From: RGIG2041 sp045578865
Lineage (GTDB): Bacteria; Bacillota; Clostridia; UBA1381; UMGS1253
Reading direction: 5' to 3'
Assembly (NCBI GenBank): GCA_045578865.1
Contig: JAZNLB010000017.1
Location: 1-64,000, forward strand
Length of the DNA stretch: 64,000 nucleotides
The notes below the pieces were generated by a model. That model did not search any database. It was not told the DNA's origin and saw nothing but the letters and a program-made list of their open reading frames with translations. This document shows positions 33,801 to 42,155 of the stretch, piece by piece (position 1 is the stretch's first letter; every line of letters begins with the position of its first letter). The translations under genes were made by a program, and so were the position numbers.

Positions 33801-34315
33801 TCCTTGCCGAAAATGCGCTGATAGTAAAGCGCCGTCTGTCTGGCACCTTCATAATCTCCGTCTAAAAGCATGCTCGGAAGCTCGCCCGCCAGACACGCAG
33901 ACAGACAAATAAGCCCCTCACTGTGCCTCTCTAATAGTTCTTTGTCCACGCGCGGCTTATAGTAAAAACCTTCCGTATACGCATCCGATACCATTTGGAT
34001 TAAATTTTTGTAACCAATCTCATTTTTGCATAGTAAAACAAGATGGTGGTTGCGCGCATCCATCTCATGTGCTTTATCAAAGCGCGTGCGCGAACATACA
34101 TAGACTTCACAACCGATAATTGGTTTAATGCCCGCTGCCTTTGCTGCCTTGTAAAAATCAACAGCGCCGTACATCACACCATGGTCGGTAATGGCAATGG
34201 CATCCATATTCATCTGCTTGGCGGTCTCCACCAGTTTTTTTACCGGCGCAGCACCGTCCAAGAGCGAATACTCCGTATGTACATGTAAATGTGTAAATTT
34301 TACGGTTTCCATCAT
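30818..34315 (-). CDS. dnaE: DNA polymerase III alpha subunit (DnaE type)
   Basis: Replicative polymerase subunit. The 1165-residue chain has an N-terminal PHP domain (FTHLHVHTEYSLLDG at 6-20), the catalytic palm with GPGRGSGAGSIVAY and PDIDTDFC, the finger region (YKHPMLESILDVTYGCIIYQEQ) and a C-terminal OB-fold (VTVGGIITARRNKTTKS). No 3'-5' exonuclease insertion of PolC type is seen. Firmicutes usually also have polC; it is not in this window. The start is one of two adjacent ATG codons after AAAGGA. Confidence 0.96.
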   Translation of the reverse strand: MMETVKFTHLHVHTEYSLLDGAAPVKKLVETAKQMNMDAIAITDHGVMYGAVDFYKAAKAAGIKPIIGCEVYVCSRTRFDKAHEMDARNHHLVLLCKNEIGYKNLIQMVSDAYTEGFYYKPRVDKELLERHSEGLICLSACLAGELPSMLLDGDYEGARQTALYYQRIFGKENYYIELQDHGLEEQKKTNPALVRLAREIDAPLVCTNDLHYIRREDAKYQDVLMCIQMGKTVEDPDRMRFGSDEFYLKSGVEMAQLFSWVPEAVENTNKIAERCNYDFDFTQVHLPKFNVPEGYTSQSYLEKLCREGLAKRYGEVTKVHTDRLEYELGVISSMGYVDYFLIVWDFIKYAKDNGIAVGPGRGSGAGSIVAYTLDITTIDPLRYNLLFERFLNPERVSMPDIDTDFCIERRGEVIDYVNRKYGADRVAQIITFGTLKARAAIRDVGRALNVPLATVDRVAKLVPFDLKMTIEKAVDINPELHELYEQEESIHELLDTAKAIEGLPRHSGVHAAGVVIAGEPVSHQVPLQFAKDVITTQYHMDNLSDLGLLKMDFLGLRNLTVIANALENIKKTRGSAPDLSKLDYMDKEVFELISSGETSGVFQLESAGMRDFMKELRPASLEDIIAGISLYRPGPMEQIPRYIKNKNHPDKITYKHPMLESILDVTYGCIIYQEQVLQIVQKLAGYSLGKADLLRRAMSKKKHDVMEIERQNFIYGLKDADGNVVIEGAIARGISEEVAKSIFDEIMDFASYAFNKSHAAAYAVVAYQTAYLKAFYPAEYMAALISSTMSDTDKTVGYIFECERMGISILPPDINKSFYGFTVEDGNLRFGLEAVKNVGHRLLVQIAEEREVRGEFKGFTDFAERMAQSDLNKRSLENLIRCGAFDSLGHTRATLMGTYEHLVGTISAGNKDVLEGQLSLFDDEPAQAKADDAFAPLPEYEKRDLLAMEKETIGLYLSGHPLDDYKDIILRFSNANLGEINALATQDESGDYVIAQDGRFKDGDMVTVGGIITARRNKTTKSATMMAFLRFEDLYGSLDVIVFPKKYEACAAMMNEDEIVFIKARVSLREDEAPKLILENITPMEQVLGTQKTQKLFIKIKAGNEAAWRAVKKVISAHGGETPVCIFFEKTSEIKYTSRELWCDASAALTQELSAILGEDCVKYK

Positions 34316-34330
34316 AGCGTTTTTCCTTTG

Positions 34331-35218
34331 TTACAAACTTTCTCCGATTTCAATAAGTTTAGCCAGTCGGTGATTTGCACCCGATTTTCCAATCGGCGGC
34401 GACAAAAGGCCCGCCAATTCCGATAACGGCAGTTCTGGATTTTCCATACGCACCTGTGCCATCTGTGCAAGTTGCGGCGGTAAGGCCTCCAGTCCGATAA
34501 CACGCTCAATTTTTGCAATCGCTGCCAGTTGGCGCTGCGCCGCATTCATCGTTTTTGCGATGTTTGCACTGTCGCAGTTGAGTTGACGGTTAACGCGATT
34601 TCGTACCTCGCGTTCGATTTTAATGTTGTAATAATCCATCATCGTCAGCCCTGCACCGATTAAGCCCAAAAGTTCAGCAATCGCTTCGCTGTCCTTTATA
34701 TACACCACAAAATGATTTTTCCGAACGGTCATGCCGGCGAGGTAACCCTGCGCTGCCAGAAGTTGCATTAAATCCTCTGCCAACTTCGCCTGGGCGGTCG
34801 TAAACTCCATATGATAATTCTTTTCCGGGTCTGCTACTGAACCGCCGCCTAAAAAAGCGCCGCGCAAAAACGATGCCACACAACAAGCAGTCTGTCTACC
34901 CGCTTTTTCCGGTATCAGCGCATCGCTGATGCCAACCGTGCGTAAAAACTGTTGTGCATTCTCTGCTTCCACTACCACGCCAAACAGACCGCCTGCTTTT
35001 TGAGGCGGTTCCATAGTGACTACCTTCGTCAAAGTCACCTCACGGATGAGCGCACATATTCTGTCTGCTATATTTTTATTTTCAATGGCAAAACGAATGC
35101 GCCCTTTGCGCTTTGCGCCTGCAAAGCAAACGAGGGCTGCAAGCTCGCTTTGCTTGCAGCACCATGTCTCCGCTTCTACCTTGCACAATGCATTTTTCGT
35201 TTCAGTCGAAAAGGTCAT
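34331..35218 (-). CDS. whiA: WhiA-like DNA-binding protein
   Basis: DNA-binding protein tied to cell division and sporulation control in Gram-positive bacteria. Of 295 residues, the N-terminal two-thirds is a LAGLIDADG-like fold lacking nuclease residues (FLRGAFLGGGSVADPEKNYH around 115-134), and the C-terminus is a helix-turn-helix with ELPLSELAGLLSPPIGKSG. The SD is GAAAGAGG. It directly follows rapZ (3-base gap); the yvcK gene normally between them is absent. Confidence 0.94.
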   Translation of the reverse strand: MTFSTETKNALCKVEAETWCCKQSELAALVCFAGAKRKGRIRFAIENKNIADRICALIREVTLTKVVTMEPPQKAGGLFGVVVEAENAQQFLRTVGISDALIPEKAGRQTACCVASFLRGAFLGGGSVADPEKNYHMEFTTAQAKLAEDLMQLLAAQGYLAGMTVRKNHFVVYIKDSEAIAELLGLIGAGLTMMDYYNIKIEREVRNRVNRQLNCDSANIAKTMNAAQRQLAAIAKIERVIGLEALPPQLAQMAQVRMENPELPLSELAGLLSPPIGKSGANHRLAKLIEIGESL

Positions 35219-35221
35219 TTT

Positions 35222-36082
35222 TTAAACCTCTCTTTGAATATCGCGATGTGTGACTACCGCATTATAACCGTTTTCTTTTAAGTATTTATAAAGCTCCATC
35301 GCCAGCGTAACACTTCGATGATGCCCACCTGTACAACCAATACCGATAACCAGTTGGCTCTTTCCCTCTTCAATATAATACGGAATCAGATAGGTTACCA
35401 TATCCTTTAATTTTTCCAAAAAGGTTTGTGTTTGCTCAAATTTCAAAACATACGAAGACACATTTTCCTCCAACCCCGTATGATTCTTTAAACTGTCCTT
35501 ATAGTACGGGTTTGGCAAAAAGCGCACATCAAACACGAGGTCGCCGTCGATGACAATGCCGTATTTAAAACCAAACGATGTGACATTGATGACCAGCGAA
35601 CGCGCTTCGCTATCCTCGGATACAATTTCACGAACGGTCTCTTTGAGCTGAATTGTACTTAAATTGGAGGTGTCGATAATGTGGTTGGCCTTGTTTTTGA
35701 CATAATCCAAAATTTCTCGCTCTCTGCGGATACCCTCTATGAGCCTGCCGTCTCGTGCGAGCGGATGCATTCTGCGGCTTTCTTTATAGCGCTTCACAAG
35801 CACATCGTCCTTGGCATCCAAAAACAAAATATCATAGGTGTAGCCCGATGCTTTTAAGTTATTTAATTCATTAAACAGTTCGGAAAACATATCGCCGCCA
35901 CGAATATCAATAACCATGGCCACTTTATCGATTTTACCATTCGAGGCATAGAAAATCTCCGCCAGCTTCGGAATCAACGCCGGCGGCATATTGTCGATGC
36001 AATAATAATCCATATCCTCCAGGCAACGAATGACTTGCGTTTTGCCCGCACCGGACAATCCTGTTATAATAATAAACCGCAT
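35222..36082 (-). CDS. rapZ: RNase adapter/NTPase RapZ (YvcJ)
   Basis: Nucleotide-binding protein of the RapZ/YvcJ family; in E. coli it guides RNase E in control of amino-sugar synthesis, and in Bacillus YvcJ affects competence. The 286-residue chain has a P-loop GLSGAGKTQVIRCLED (residues 7-22) and the C-terminal GIGCTGGHHRSVTLAMELY signature. SD AAGGAGGAG. It lies between murB and whiA. Confidence 0.95.
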   Translation of the reverse strand: MRFIIITGLSGAGKTQVIRCLEDMDYYCIDNMPPALIPKLAEIFYASNGKIDKVAMVIDIRGGDMFSELFNELNNLKASGYTYDILFLDAKDDVLVKRYKESRRMHPLARDGRLIEGIRREREILDYVKNKANHIIDTSNLSTIQLKETVREIVSEDSEARSLVINVTSFGFKYGIVIDGDLVFDVRFLPNPYYKDSLKNHTGLEENVSSYVLKFEQTQTFLEKLKDMVTYLIPYYIEEGKSQLVIGIGCTGGHHRSVTLAMELYKYLKENGYNAVVTHRDIQREV

Positions 36083-36112
36083 TGTCTGCTCCTCCTTAGT
36101 TTTTCTTCCTTC

Positions 36113-37024
36113 TTAAAATCCTAACATCCGGACTTCACACTCTAAATCCACACCAAAATTTTCTTTTACTGTTTTTTGTATATGTGCAATCACCGCACAA
36201 ACATCTTTCGCCGTTGCGCCGCCCTTGTTGACAATAAAACCTGCGTGCTTTTCCGACACGCTTGCGCCACCGACCGTATAACCTTTCAGGCCGGACTGCT
36301 CAATGAGCGCACCGGCAAAATGCCCCTCAGGCCGTTTGAACACCGAGCCGCAACTTGGATATTCCAGCGGTTGCTTATCGTTTCTTTTCTTCGCAAATAC
36401 CGCCATCGCCTCACGAATGGCAGCTTTATCGCCCGGCGTTAAACTAAACACTGCCTCCAATACGATATAGCCGCGTTTTAAATAGATACTGCTCCGATAA
36501 CCATACTCGCTTTCCTGCGGCGTCAAACAAAGCACTTCTTCCGTTAGCGGATCGTAACATGTTACACATTCGAGCACTTCTGCAATCTCGCCGCCGTACG
36601 CGCCTGCATTCATCGCCACAGCACCGCCAACATTACCGAAAATGCCCGAAATCGGCTCCATGCCGCCGAGCGCATTTTCCGCCGCAAACGCCGCCGCCCG
36701 AGAAAGCGCCACGCCTGCGCCCGCAATAATACGATTGTCCTCTACTCGAAGCGCACGCATATTTTTGCCACAGATAAGCACTACGCCCCGAATGCCGGCA
36801 TCACTTACCAAAAGATTGCTGCCACCACCAATAACCGTATACGGTATGTTGTCACGCTTGCATGCTGCAATTACTGTCCGGATTTGCTGCACACCGTTCG
36901 GAAAAACCGCGCAATCCGCATTGCCGCCAATCTGATAAGCGGTATGCAAGCGCATCGGTTCATCGTAACACGCTTCAATATTTTCTTTTGCAAGTGCGTC
37001 TTTGAAAGCCTGACTTAAAGACAT
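36113..37024 (-). CDS. murB: UDP-N-acetylenolpyruvoylglucosamine reductase
   Basis: FAD-dependent reductase making UDP-N-acetylmuramate for peptidoglycan. The 303-residue type II form has YQIGGNADCAVFP, the FAD-site GGGSNLLVSDAGIRG (about 64-78), GGMEPISGIFGNVGGAVAMN, the catalytic serine in YPSCGSVFKRP and the end HAGFIVNKGGATAKDV. SD AAGGAGG. Lies between glucokinase and rapZ. Confidence 0.96.
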   Translation of the reverse strand: MSLSQAFKDALAKENIEACYDEPMRLHTAYQIGGNADCAVFPNGVQQIRTVIAACKRDNIPYTVIGGGSNLLVSDAGIRGVVLICGKNMRALRVEDNRIIAGAGVALSRAAAFAAENALGGMEPISGIFGNVGGAVAMNAGAYGGEIAEVLECVTCYDPLTEEVLCLTPQESEYGYRSSIYLKRGYIVLEAVFSLTPGDKAAIREAMAVFAKKRNDKQPLEYPSCGSVFKRPEGHFAGALIEQSGLKGYTVGGASVSEKHAGFIVNKGGATAKDVCAVIAHIQKTVKENFGVDLECEVRMLGF

Positions 37025-37041
37025 AGCTGCCTCCTTAAAAA

Positions 37042-37983
37042 TTATTCACCCAAAAGTGCCGCACCGATAATACCGGCATCATTACCAAGTTGTGCCGCCG
37101 CAATGCGTGTATGTACGCCGTTGTGCTTATAGGTTTCCGTTTCGCAGAGCTTGCGAATCGGATTGAGCAGATAGTCGCCTTCTTTGCTGATTGCACCGCC
37201 GATTAACACTACCTCCGGTTGGAAGATATTTATCATGGACGCCACACCTTCACCAACAGCACGGATGAACGCATCCACAACCGCCTGCGCGACCGGATCA
37301 CCTGCTTTTGCCGCCTCAAACGATGTGCGTCCGTTCACAAGCTGTAAATCCCCACCGACTGCCTTTGCCATCTCGCAATCCGGATTTTCTTTGATTGCCT
37401 TTTTTGTTTCACGAATCAGTGCGGAAACGGAAGCCTCGGTTTCCCAACAACCGTATCTGCCGCAACCACACTTGTTTTTGCTGTTTTTATCTACCTGAAT
37501 ATGCCCGATTTCCGCACCGACACCATTAAATCCCTCGTAAATTTTACCGTTTAAAATGATGCCGCCGCCAACACCCGTACCGAGCGTTACAAAGAGCATG
37601 CTCTCCATCTCTTCGCCAATAACCTTGTATTCACCGAACGCCGCTACATTGGCATCATTGCCGAGGTATGCCGGCACACCGGTTTCGTTTGTAATGATTT
37701 CACAAATGTGCGTATCGTTAAAATTGATGTTCGCAGAAAAGGCGCAAATGCCTGTTTTTGAATTACAAGAACCCGGACATCCGACTCCGATACCCTTGAT
37801 ATCTTTTATATCATAGCCGTTTTCTTTCGCAAGGGCGCTGGCAAGTTGCGCCATCGACTTTGCAATTTCATCGCCCGGACGCTGTGCATCCGTAGGCGCA
37901 GTCTTTGTTGCCACAATTTTATAACTTTCATCTACAAGACCTGCCTTAATCGACATGCCTCCCAGGTCAATGCCTATATACAT
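37042..37983 (-). CDS. ROK-family glucokinase
   Basis: Phosphorylates glucose at C6 (or a related hexose). The 313-residue ROK protein has the phosphate loop GIDLGGMSIKAGLVD (residues 3-17), GNDANVAAFGE, the ROK signature TLGTGVGGGIILNG, and the zinc-binding CGCGRYGCWETEAS (about 178-191). No N-terminal helix-turn-helix, so it is a kinase and not a repressor. It sits between hprK and murB, coupling sugar entry to catabolite control. Confidence 0.9.
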   Translation of the reverse strand: MYIGIDLGGMSIKAGLVDESYKIVATKTAPTDAQRPGDEIAKSMAQLASALAKENGYDIKDIKGIGVGCPGSCNSKTGICAFSANINFNDTHICEIITNETGVPAYLGNDANVAAFGEYKVIGEEMESMLFVTLGTGVGGGIILNGKIYEGFNGVGAEIGHIQVDKNSKNKCGCGRYGCWETEASVSALIRETKKAIKENPDCEMAKAVGGDLQLVNGRTSFEAAKAGDPVAQAVVDAFIRAVGEGVASMINIFQPEVVLIGGAISKEGDYLLNPIRKLCETETYKHNGVHTRIAAAQLGNDAGIIGAALLGE

Positions 37984-38003
37984 TTTACTATCCTCCCGTT
38001 TTT

Positions 38004-38954
38004 CTATTCCTCCTGCGGCTGATTTCGTTCAAGCTCAGCCATCAGTCGGTCATCCATTTCTTTTGCTGCGTTGTAACCCATCTTCTTTTGACGGTTGTTC
38101 ATCGCCGCAACCTCTACAATCACCGCCAGATTTCTGCCCGGTCGAACCGGAACGGTAAGCGAAGGAACATTGATACCTAAAATATTGGTGTATTCCTCTT
38201 CAAGTCCCAAACGGTCATACTGCTTTCCATCCTCCCAAGGCTCTAACTGAATGACCAAATCGATTTTCTCCGTTACCTTGACTGCGCCCATACCATATAA
38301 GCGGCGAATGTCTACAATGCCGATACCTCGAAGTTCGATAAAATAGCGGATAATATCCGGCGCAGACCCTACAAGCGTTTTATCAGACACGCGTTTAATT
38401 TCTACTGCGTCATCTGCAACAAAGCGATGTCCGCGTTTTACAAGCTCCACGGCACATTCACTTTTGCCGACGCCGCTTTCGCCCAAAATCAATACGCCTT
38501 CGCCGTGCACCTCCACAAGCACACCATGACGCGTGATGCGCGGTGCGAGATTTAAATTCAAATAACTGATCAGTGCCGCCGTAAAGCCCGAAGTGCTCAT
38601 CTCTGTGCGACACACTGTCACATCATGTATGCGCGCCGCCTCCATAAGTTCGGGAAACATTTCCATACCGCGCGTAACCACGAGCAACGGGATGCCCGTC
38701 GATAAAAGTTTGTCAAAACATTCCTGTCTCGCCTGTGGCGCAAATTCCTCCAAATACGACATTTCCACTTTTCCGAGAATCTGTATGCGCGACGGCTCAA
38801 AATAATCATAAAAGCCTACGATCTGCATGCCCGGTCGGTTAACCTCACTGCTGATAATCTTGACTTGTGCCGCATTGGTCGCACGATAACAGGTTTCCAG
38901 GTGAAACTCCTCAATCAACGATTCAAGTCCGATGGAATATCCGGAATTGTGCAT
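38004..38954 (-). CDS. hprK: HPr(Ser) kinase/phosphorylase
   Basis: Bifunctional enzyme that phosphorylates HPr on Ser46 and reverses it, the sensor of carbon catabolite control in Firmicutes. The 316-residue chain has an N-terminal domain, the Walker A GESGVGKSECAVEL (about 159-172), a HRFVADDAVEI segment, and the family signature VPSLTVPVRPGRNLAVI near the end. SD GGAGG 7 bases from ATG. First gene of an apparent operon with glucokinase, murB, rapZ, whiA and dnaE. Confidence 0.96.
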   Translation of the reverse strand: MHNSGYSIGLESLIEEFHLETCYRATNAAQVKIISSEVNRPGMQIVGFYDYFEPSRIQILGKVEMSYLEEFAPQARQECFDKLLSTGIPLLVVTRGMEMFPELMEAARIHDVTVCRTEMSTSGFTAALISYLNLNLAPRITRHGVLVEVHGEGVLILGESGVGKSECAVELVKRGHRFVADDAVEIKRVSDKTLVGSAPDIIRYFIELRGIGIVDIRRLYGMGAVKVTEKIDLVIQLEPWEDGKQYDRLGLEEEYTNILGINVPSLTVPVRPGRNLAVIVEVAAMNNRQKKMGYNAAKEMDDRLMAELERNQPQEE

Positions 38955-39005
38955 CTTCGTCGCCTCCAGTACTTCATAATAAAATATCTATACTTATACA
39001 ATTTT

Positions 39006-39034
39006 ATTATATACGATTTTTTCTGTTTTTTCAA
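39006..39034 (-). promoter_or_regulatory. sigma-A promoter of the hprK cluster
   Basis: Minus-strand -35 TTGAAA (39029-39034), 17-base spacer, -10 TATAAT (39006-39011), about 50 bases before hprK. Confidence 0.75.
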
Positions 39035-39085
39035 CGAAAAAATCAATTTTTTACAGAAAGATTCTATTGCAATTTTGCACACAAG

Positions 39086-39117
39086 AAAACGGATGCAAGC
39101 AATCTTGCATCCGTTTT
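39086..39117 (-). terminator. intrinsic terminator of the SLH protein gene
   Basis: Perfect 14-bp stem AAAACGGATGCAAG / CTTGCATCCGTTTT, loop CAAT, 16 bases past the stop codon. Confidence 0.88.
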
Positions 39118-39132
39118 GAAATTAAAGATATT

Positions 39133-42024
39133 CTACGGCTGAGTACGCTCGTCCACAACCACAATTAAATTTTTGAGTGTGCCCAGATACATGTGTGCAA
39201 ATACGCGCGATGCATTTGCATTTGCATGCTCACCGAATTCCGCCAGTAAATTCAAATCACTCAAAAGCGAGACAGTCGTGCCGTTGTCCGTCAACTGTAC
39301 ATAGTACTTATACACACTTGAACCCACCTTCAACTGCAGTGCATCGGTTATATCCAGCGTCGGTGTCGCACCGGTTGTATCTACGAATTTCGGTGCAATA
39401 AAGATATATCCATCCTCTGTTACCTTTGATACTGTACCATAGATGGTCTTAAAGTAATGAACACCGCCTTCATTTTTTATCTCGTTATTGTTTTCGATGT
39501 ATTTATCTACTTTTGTGCCTTCAACCAGATTTGCTACATCCAACTCATGTGTGCCTGTATTTGCACGACCAAGTTTGCAAATGCGTCCGTCACTATCGAA
39601 ACCGAAACGCAGCACATCACCCGGCTTTATTGTATTATACGGCGCTCCCACATTTTCGGTTTCATAAGTCTTTAACTGACCGTTTTCATAAACTTCAATC
39701 TCAAAGACAATCGTTTCTTCCTCAAACTTTGTGCTGATTTTTTCTTTCACACTCTTGACAACACGCAACGATGTTGCTGTATCTACCGTAGTTTCCGCAG
39801 AAACCGCTGCTGCATTATAAACCAATATAACCTTTGCCACATTCGAATCGTTCATATCGTATGCAGCGATTTTGTACTTCGTATTGTTCTTAAAGTAGGA
39901 TGTCGCAGTCGAACGCTTGTACTCAGTTTCACTTCCACGGTTGTCCGGAACGACCAGCACAAGCGTAGAACTATTCACATATACCTTTCCTTCAAAGCCA
40001 TTGGCCGTATTGTATTTATACTCTGTTTTCTCTAAGCCGGTAACCAATGCATCCGTTGATATGTTTTTTCCGATTTTTATGCTTCCGTCACCTGATAGGG
40101 AAACTGTTGTAATGGCAGTGATTTCGCCTGCGCTGTTTTTCACATAACGAATCAACTGTGCATATTCTGCACCGCTGGCATCTTCATTGGCTTTAATTTT
40201 GGGCGCAGTTGTTGCGAGTGCATCAAGCACAGCGCTCCCGTCCGTCTTCGTGCTACCGTTTACCTTAACGGTTCTTGCACAGTTTACCTTTGTCGGTTTG
40301 GACGGCGTGCCACTCAAATTCAACAATTTTAAAACTGCACGGTCGTTATCAATCCCTGCCAGTGTAACATAGGCGTAGGCACCCGCATCTTCTACGGTAA
40401 TTTTCGCCGCACATATGCGGCCATTTTTATCCAGATAGAAGGTGCCTTCCGCACCGATTTTCGGTGCAACAGTTCCTTTTGCAACCTGCGCTTCAAATAC
40501 ATCCGTCGTCGGATATGCCTTTCCGTCAATCACATAACTGCCGTTGCTACCGCGTTCTTTAATTTTTCCCTTCACGGTTTTTGAACTGATATAGACTTTA
40601 AACTTCTTGCCTGTTTTGTCAGCCGCAACAGAAACCACCTGCATTGCCTTGATGTCCTCTATTGTCACCTCTGCACCGGTTTGTGCATTGTAAAACTCTG
40701 CCGTGACATTGCGCGCATACGGATCAATGCGTACTGACTTGCCGGAAACATAATTATCATAGATAATATAATTATTTGCATCTACCGCATCCGAAGTCTG
40801 CACAGCACTTTTTACAACATAAATATCATAATCTTCTATGAAAATCGAGTCAAACTTTCTGTCGCCCGTGCTTTCAACTAAGCGCACTTCACCGTCAACA
40901 AAGGCATCGCTGTCCGGATCTAACCAAGCAGACAAATCACGCTCATCCGCCGAGCCGGATTTATAGTCGTAGAGCGAGCCGTTATACATCAAAAGTGCAT
41001 CGGAGTCAATTTCATATTTTTCGGTGTCTGATTTGCCTTTTTGCACATAGGCTTCCACTTCTAAACTGCGAAAATCTACGATATCTTCAGACAAAAGGAC
41101 AATTTCTTCACTCTTGGCTGCAACTTCCTTTGCATACACCAGAGCGTTTGTTTCGTCCTCCGAACCGATTTTGTAAAATCCGGATACATATTTTCCGAGC
41201 AAGTCTTTCGCTTCCGCCTTCGTCAGAAGATTATTATACGAAAAAACTTCATTTACCTGTGCAAAAGCCAGCTGGCCTGCACGCACACGAAGGGAGCTTT
41301 CAGCAAGGGCATCCGTTCCGTCTACTTGCGTCACCATATAGTTTTTAAACTGTGCATAGCCGAGTTTGTCTTTTAAAAGTGTCTTTTCCGTCCTCTTGAT
41401 ACTATCCTCGCCACTTTTTTCCGCAAGCTTCACTTCCAGGGAATTAAACAAAATCTGTGCAACCATCGCACGCGTTGCCGGTGCGCTGGTTTCGCTGACA
41501 CTGATATTCTTCGTCAATTCCAATTCCGCCGCCTGTGCAAGATAACCGTCCGGCCAACTGCCCAACGACAATGCCGCCAACTCATAACCGAGCGCACAAA
41601 CCATCATTTTGATCGCCTGTTCATAAGTTACCGGATTGTCCGGTGCGAAAGTGCCGTCACCCATACCTAAAATAATGCCCAGATTATAAGCAATTTTGAT
41701 ATAGCCGGAGGCCCAATGTTCACTTCCGCCGGCAGTCATATCCGTGAATATATCCTTCGCGCTTGCACTGACGGCCACGCTCTCCATACCGAGCATGCGC
41801 GCAACCACCGTTGCAAACTCTGCACGGGTAATTGTGTTTTCCGGACGAAAAGATCCATCTTCATAGCCTTTGAGCATTTTAAGTGCCACCAAAACTTCAA
41901 TCGCCTCATTGTGCTCTACGCTTTCATTGACATCGATAAATCCCGCTGATGCCGGCACGGCAATCATGCCGATTAAAAGCACTGCGGAAAGTATCAACGA
42001 AAGAAGCTTCCTTGCATATTTCAT
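39133..42024 (-). CDS. large S-layer homology (SLH) domain surface protein
   Basis: A 963-residue exported protein anchored to the cell wall. Signal peptide: KYARKLLSLILSAVLLIGM then PASAG (cleavage near residue 27). Three SLH repeats follow: about 28-76 (with GYEDGSFRPENTITRAEFA), about 92-145 (GMGDGTFAPDNPVTYEQA) and a more diverged one at about 152-198 (ATRAMVAQILFNSL). The remaining 750 residues are Thr/Val/Lys/Asp rich and probably beta-sheet; no domain recognised. It may be an S-layer protein or a wall-bound adhesin or scaffold. The SD AGGAGG precedes ATG. Confidence 0.9.
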   Translation of the reverse strand: MKYARKLLSLILSAVLLIGMIAVPASAGFIDVNESVEHNEAIEVLVALKMLKGYEDGSFRPENTITRAEFATVVARMLGMESVAVSASAKDIFTDMTAGGSEHWASGYIKIAYNLGIILGMGDGTFAPDNPVTYEQAIKMMVCALGYELAALSLGSWPDGYLAQAAELELTKNISVSETSAPATRAMVAQILFNSLEVKLAEKSGEDSIKRTEKTLLKDKLGYAQFKNYMVTQVDGTDALAESSLRVRAGQLAFAQVNEVFSYNNLLTKAEAKDLLGKYVSGFYKIGSEDETNALVYAKEVAAKSEEIVLLSEDIVDFRSLEVEAYVQKGKSDTEKYEIDSDALLMYNGSLYDYKSGSADERDLSAWLDPDSDAFVDGEVRLVESTGDRKFDSIFIEDYDIYVVKSAVQTSDAVDANNYIIYDNYVSGKSVRIDPYARNVTAEFYNAQTGAEVTIEDIKAMQVVSVAADKTGKKFKVYISSKTVKGKIKERGSNGSYVIDGKAYPTTDVFEAQVAKGTVAPKIGAEGTFYLDKNGRICAAKITVEDAGAYAYVTLAGIDNDRAVLKLLNLSGTPSKPTKVNCARTVKVNGSTKTDGSAVLDALATTAPKIKANEDASGAEYAQLIRYVKNSAGEITAITTVSLSGDGSIKIGKNISTDALVTGLEKTEYKYNTANGFEGKVYVNSSTLVLVVPDNRGSETEYKRSTATSYFKNNTKYKIAAYDMNDSNVAKVILVYNAAAVSAETTVDTATSLRVVKSVKEKISTKFEEETIVFEIEVYENGQLKTYETENVGAPYNTIKPGDVLRFGFDSDGRICKLGRANTGTHELDVANLVEGTKVDKYIENNNEIKNEGGVHYFKTIYGTVSKVTEDGYIFIAPKFVDTTGATPTLDITDALQLKVGSSVYKYYVQLTDNGTTVSLLSDLNLLAEFGEHANANASRVFAHMYLGTLKNLIVVVDERTQP

Positions 42025-42117
42025 ATGTATTCCTCCTTCATGGGTACAATATCATAATTGTATCTTAACACGAGCCCCTTTGCACGGTCAATTACAATTA
42101 TTTTACAATTTCATAAT

Positions 42118-42154
42118 AAAAAGGATGTAAAAAGATTTTTTTACATCCTTTTTT
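42118..42154 (-). terminator. intrinsic terminator of the second DMT gene
   Basis: Stem GGATGTAAAAA / TTTTTACATCC, loop GATT, minus-strand T-run. The stem sequence is identical to that at 4723-4748. Confidence 0.85.
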
Positions 42155-42155
42155 C

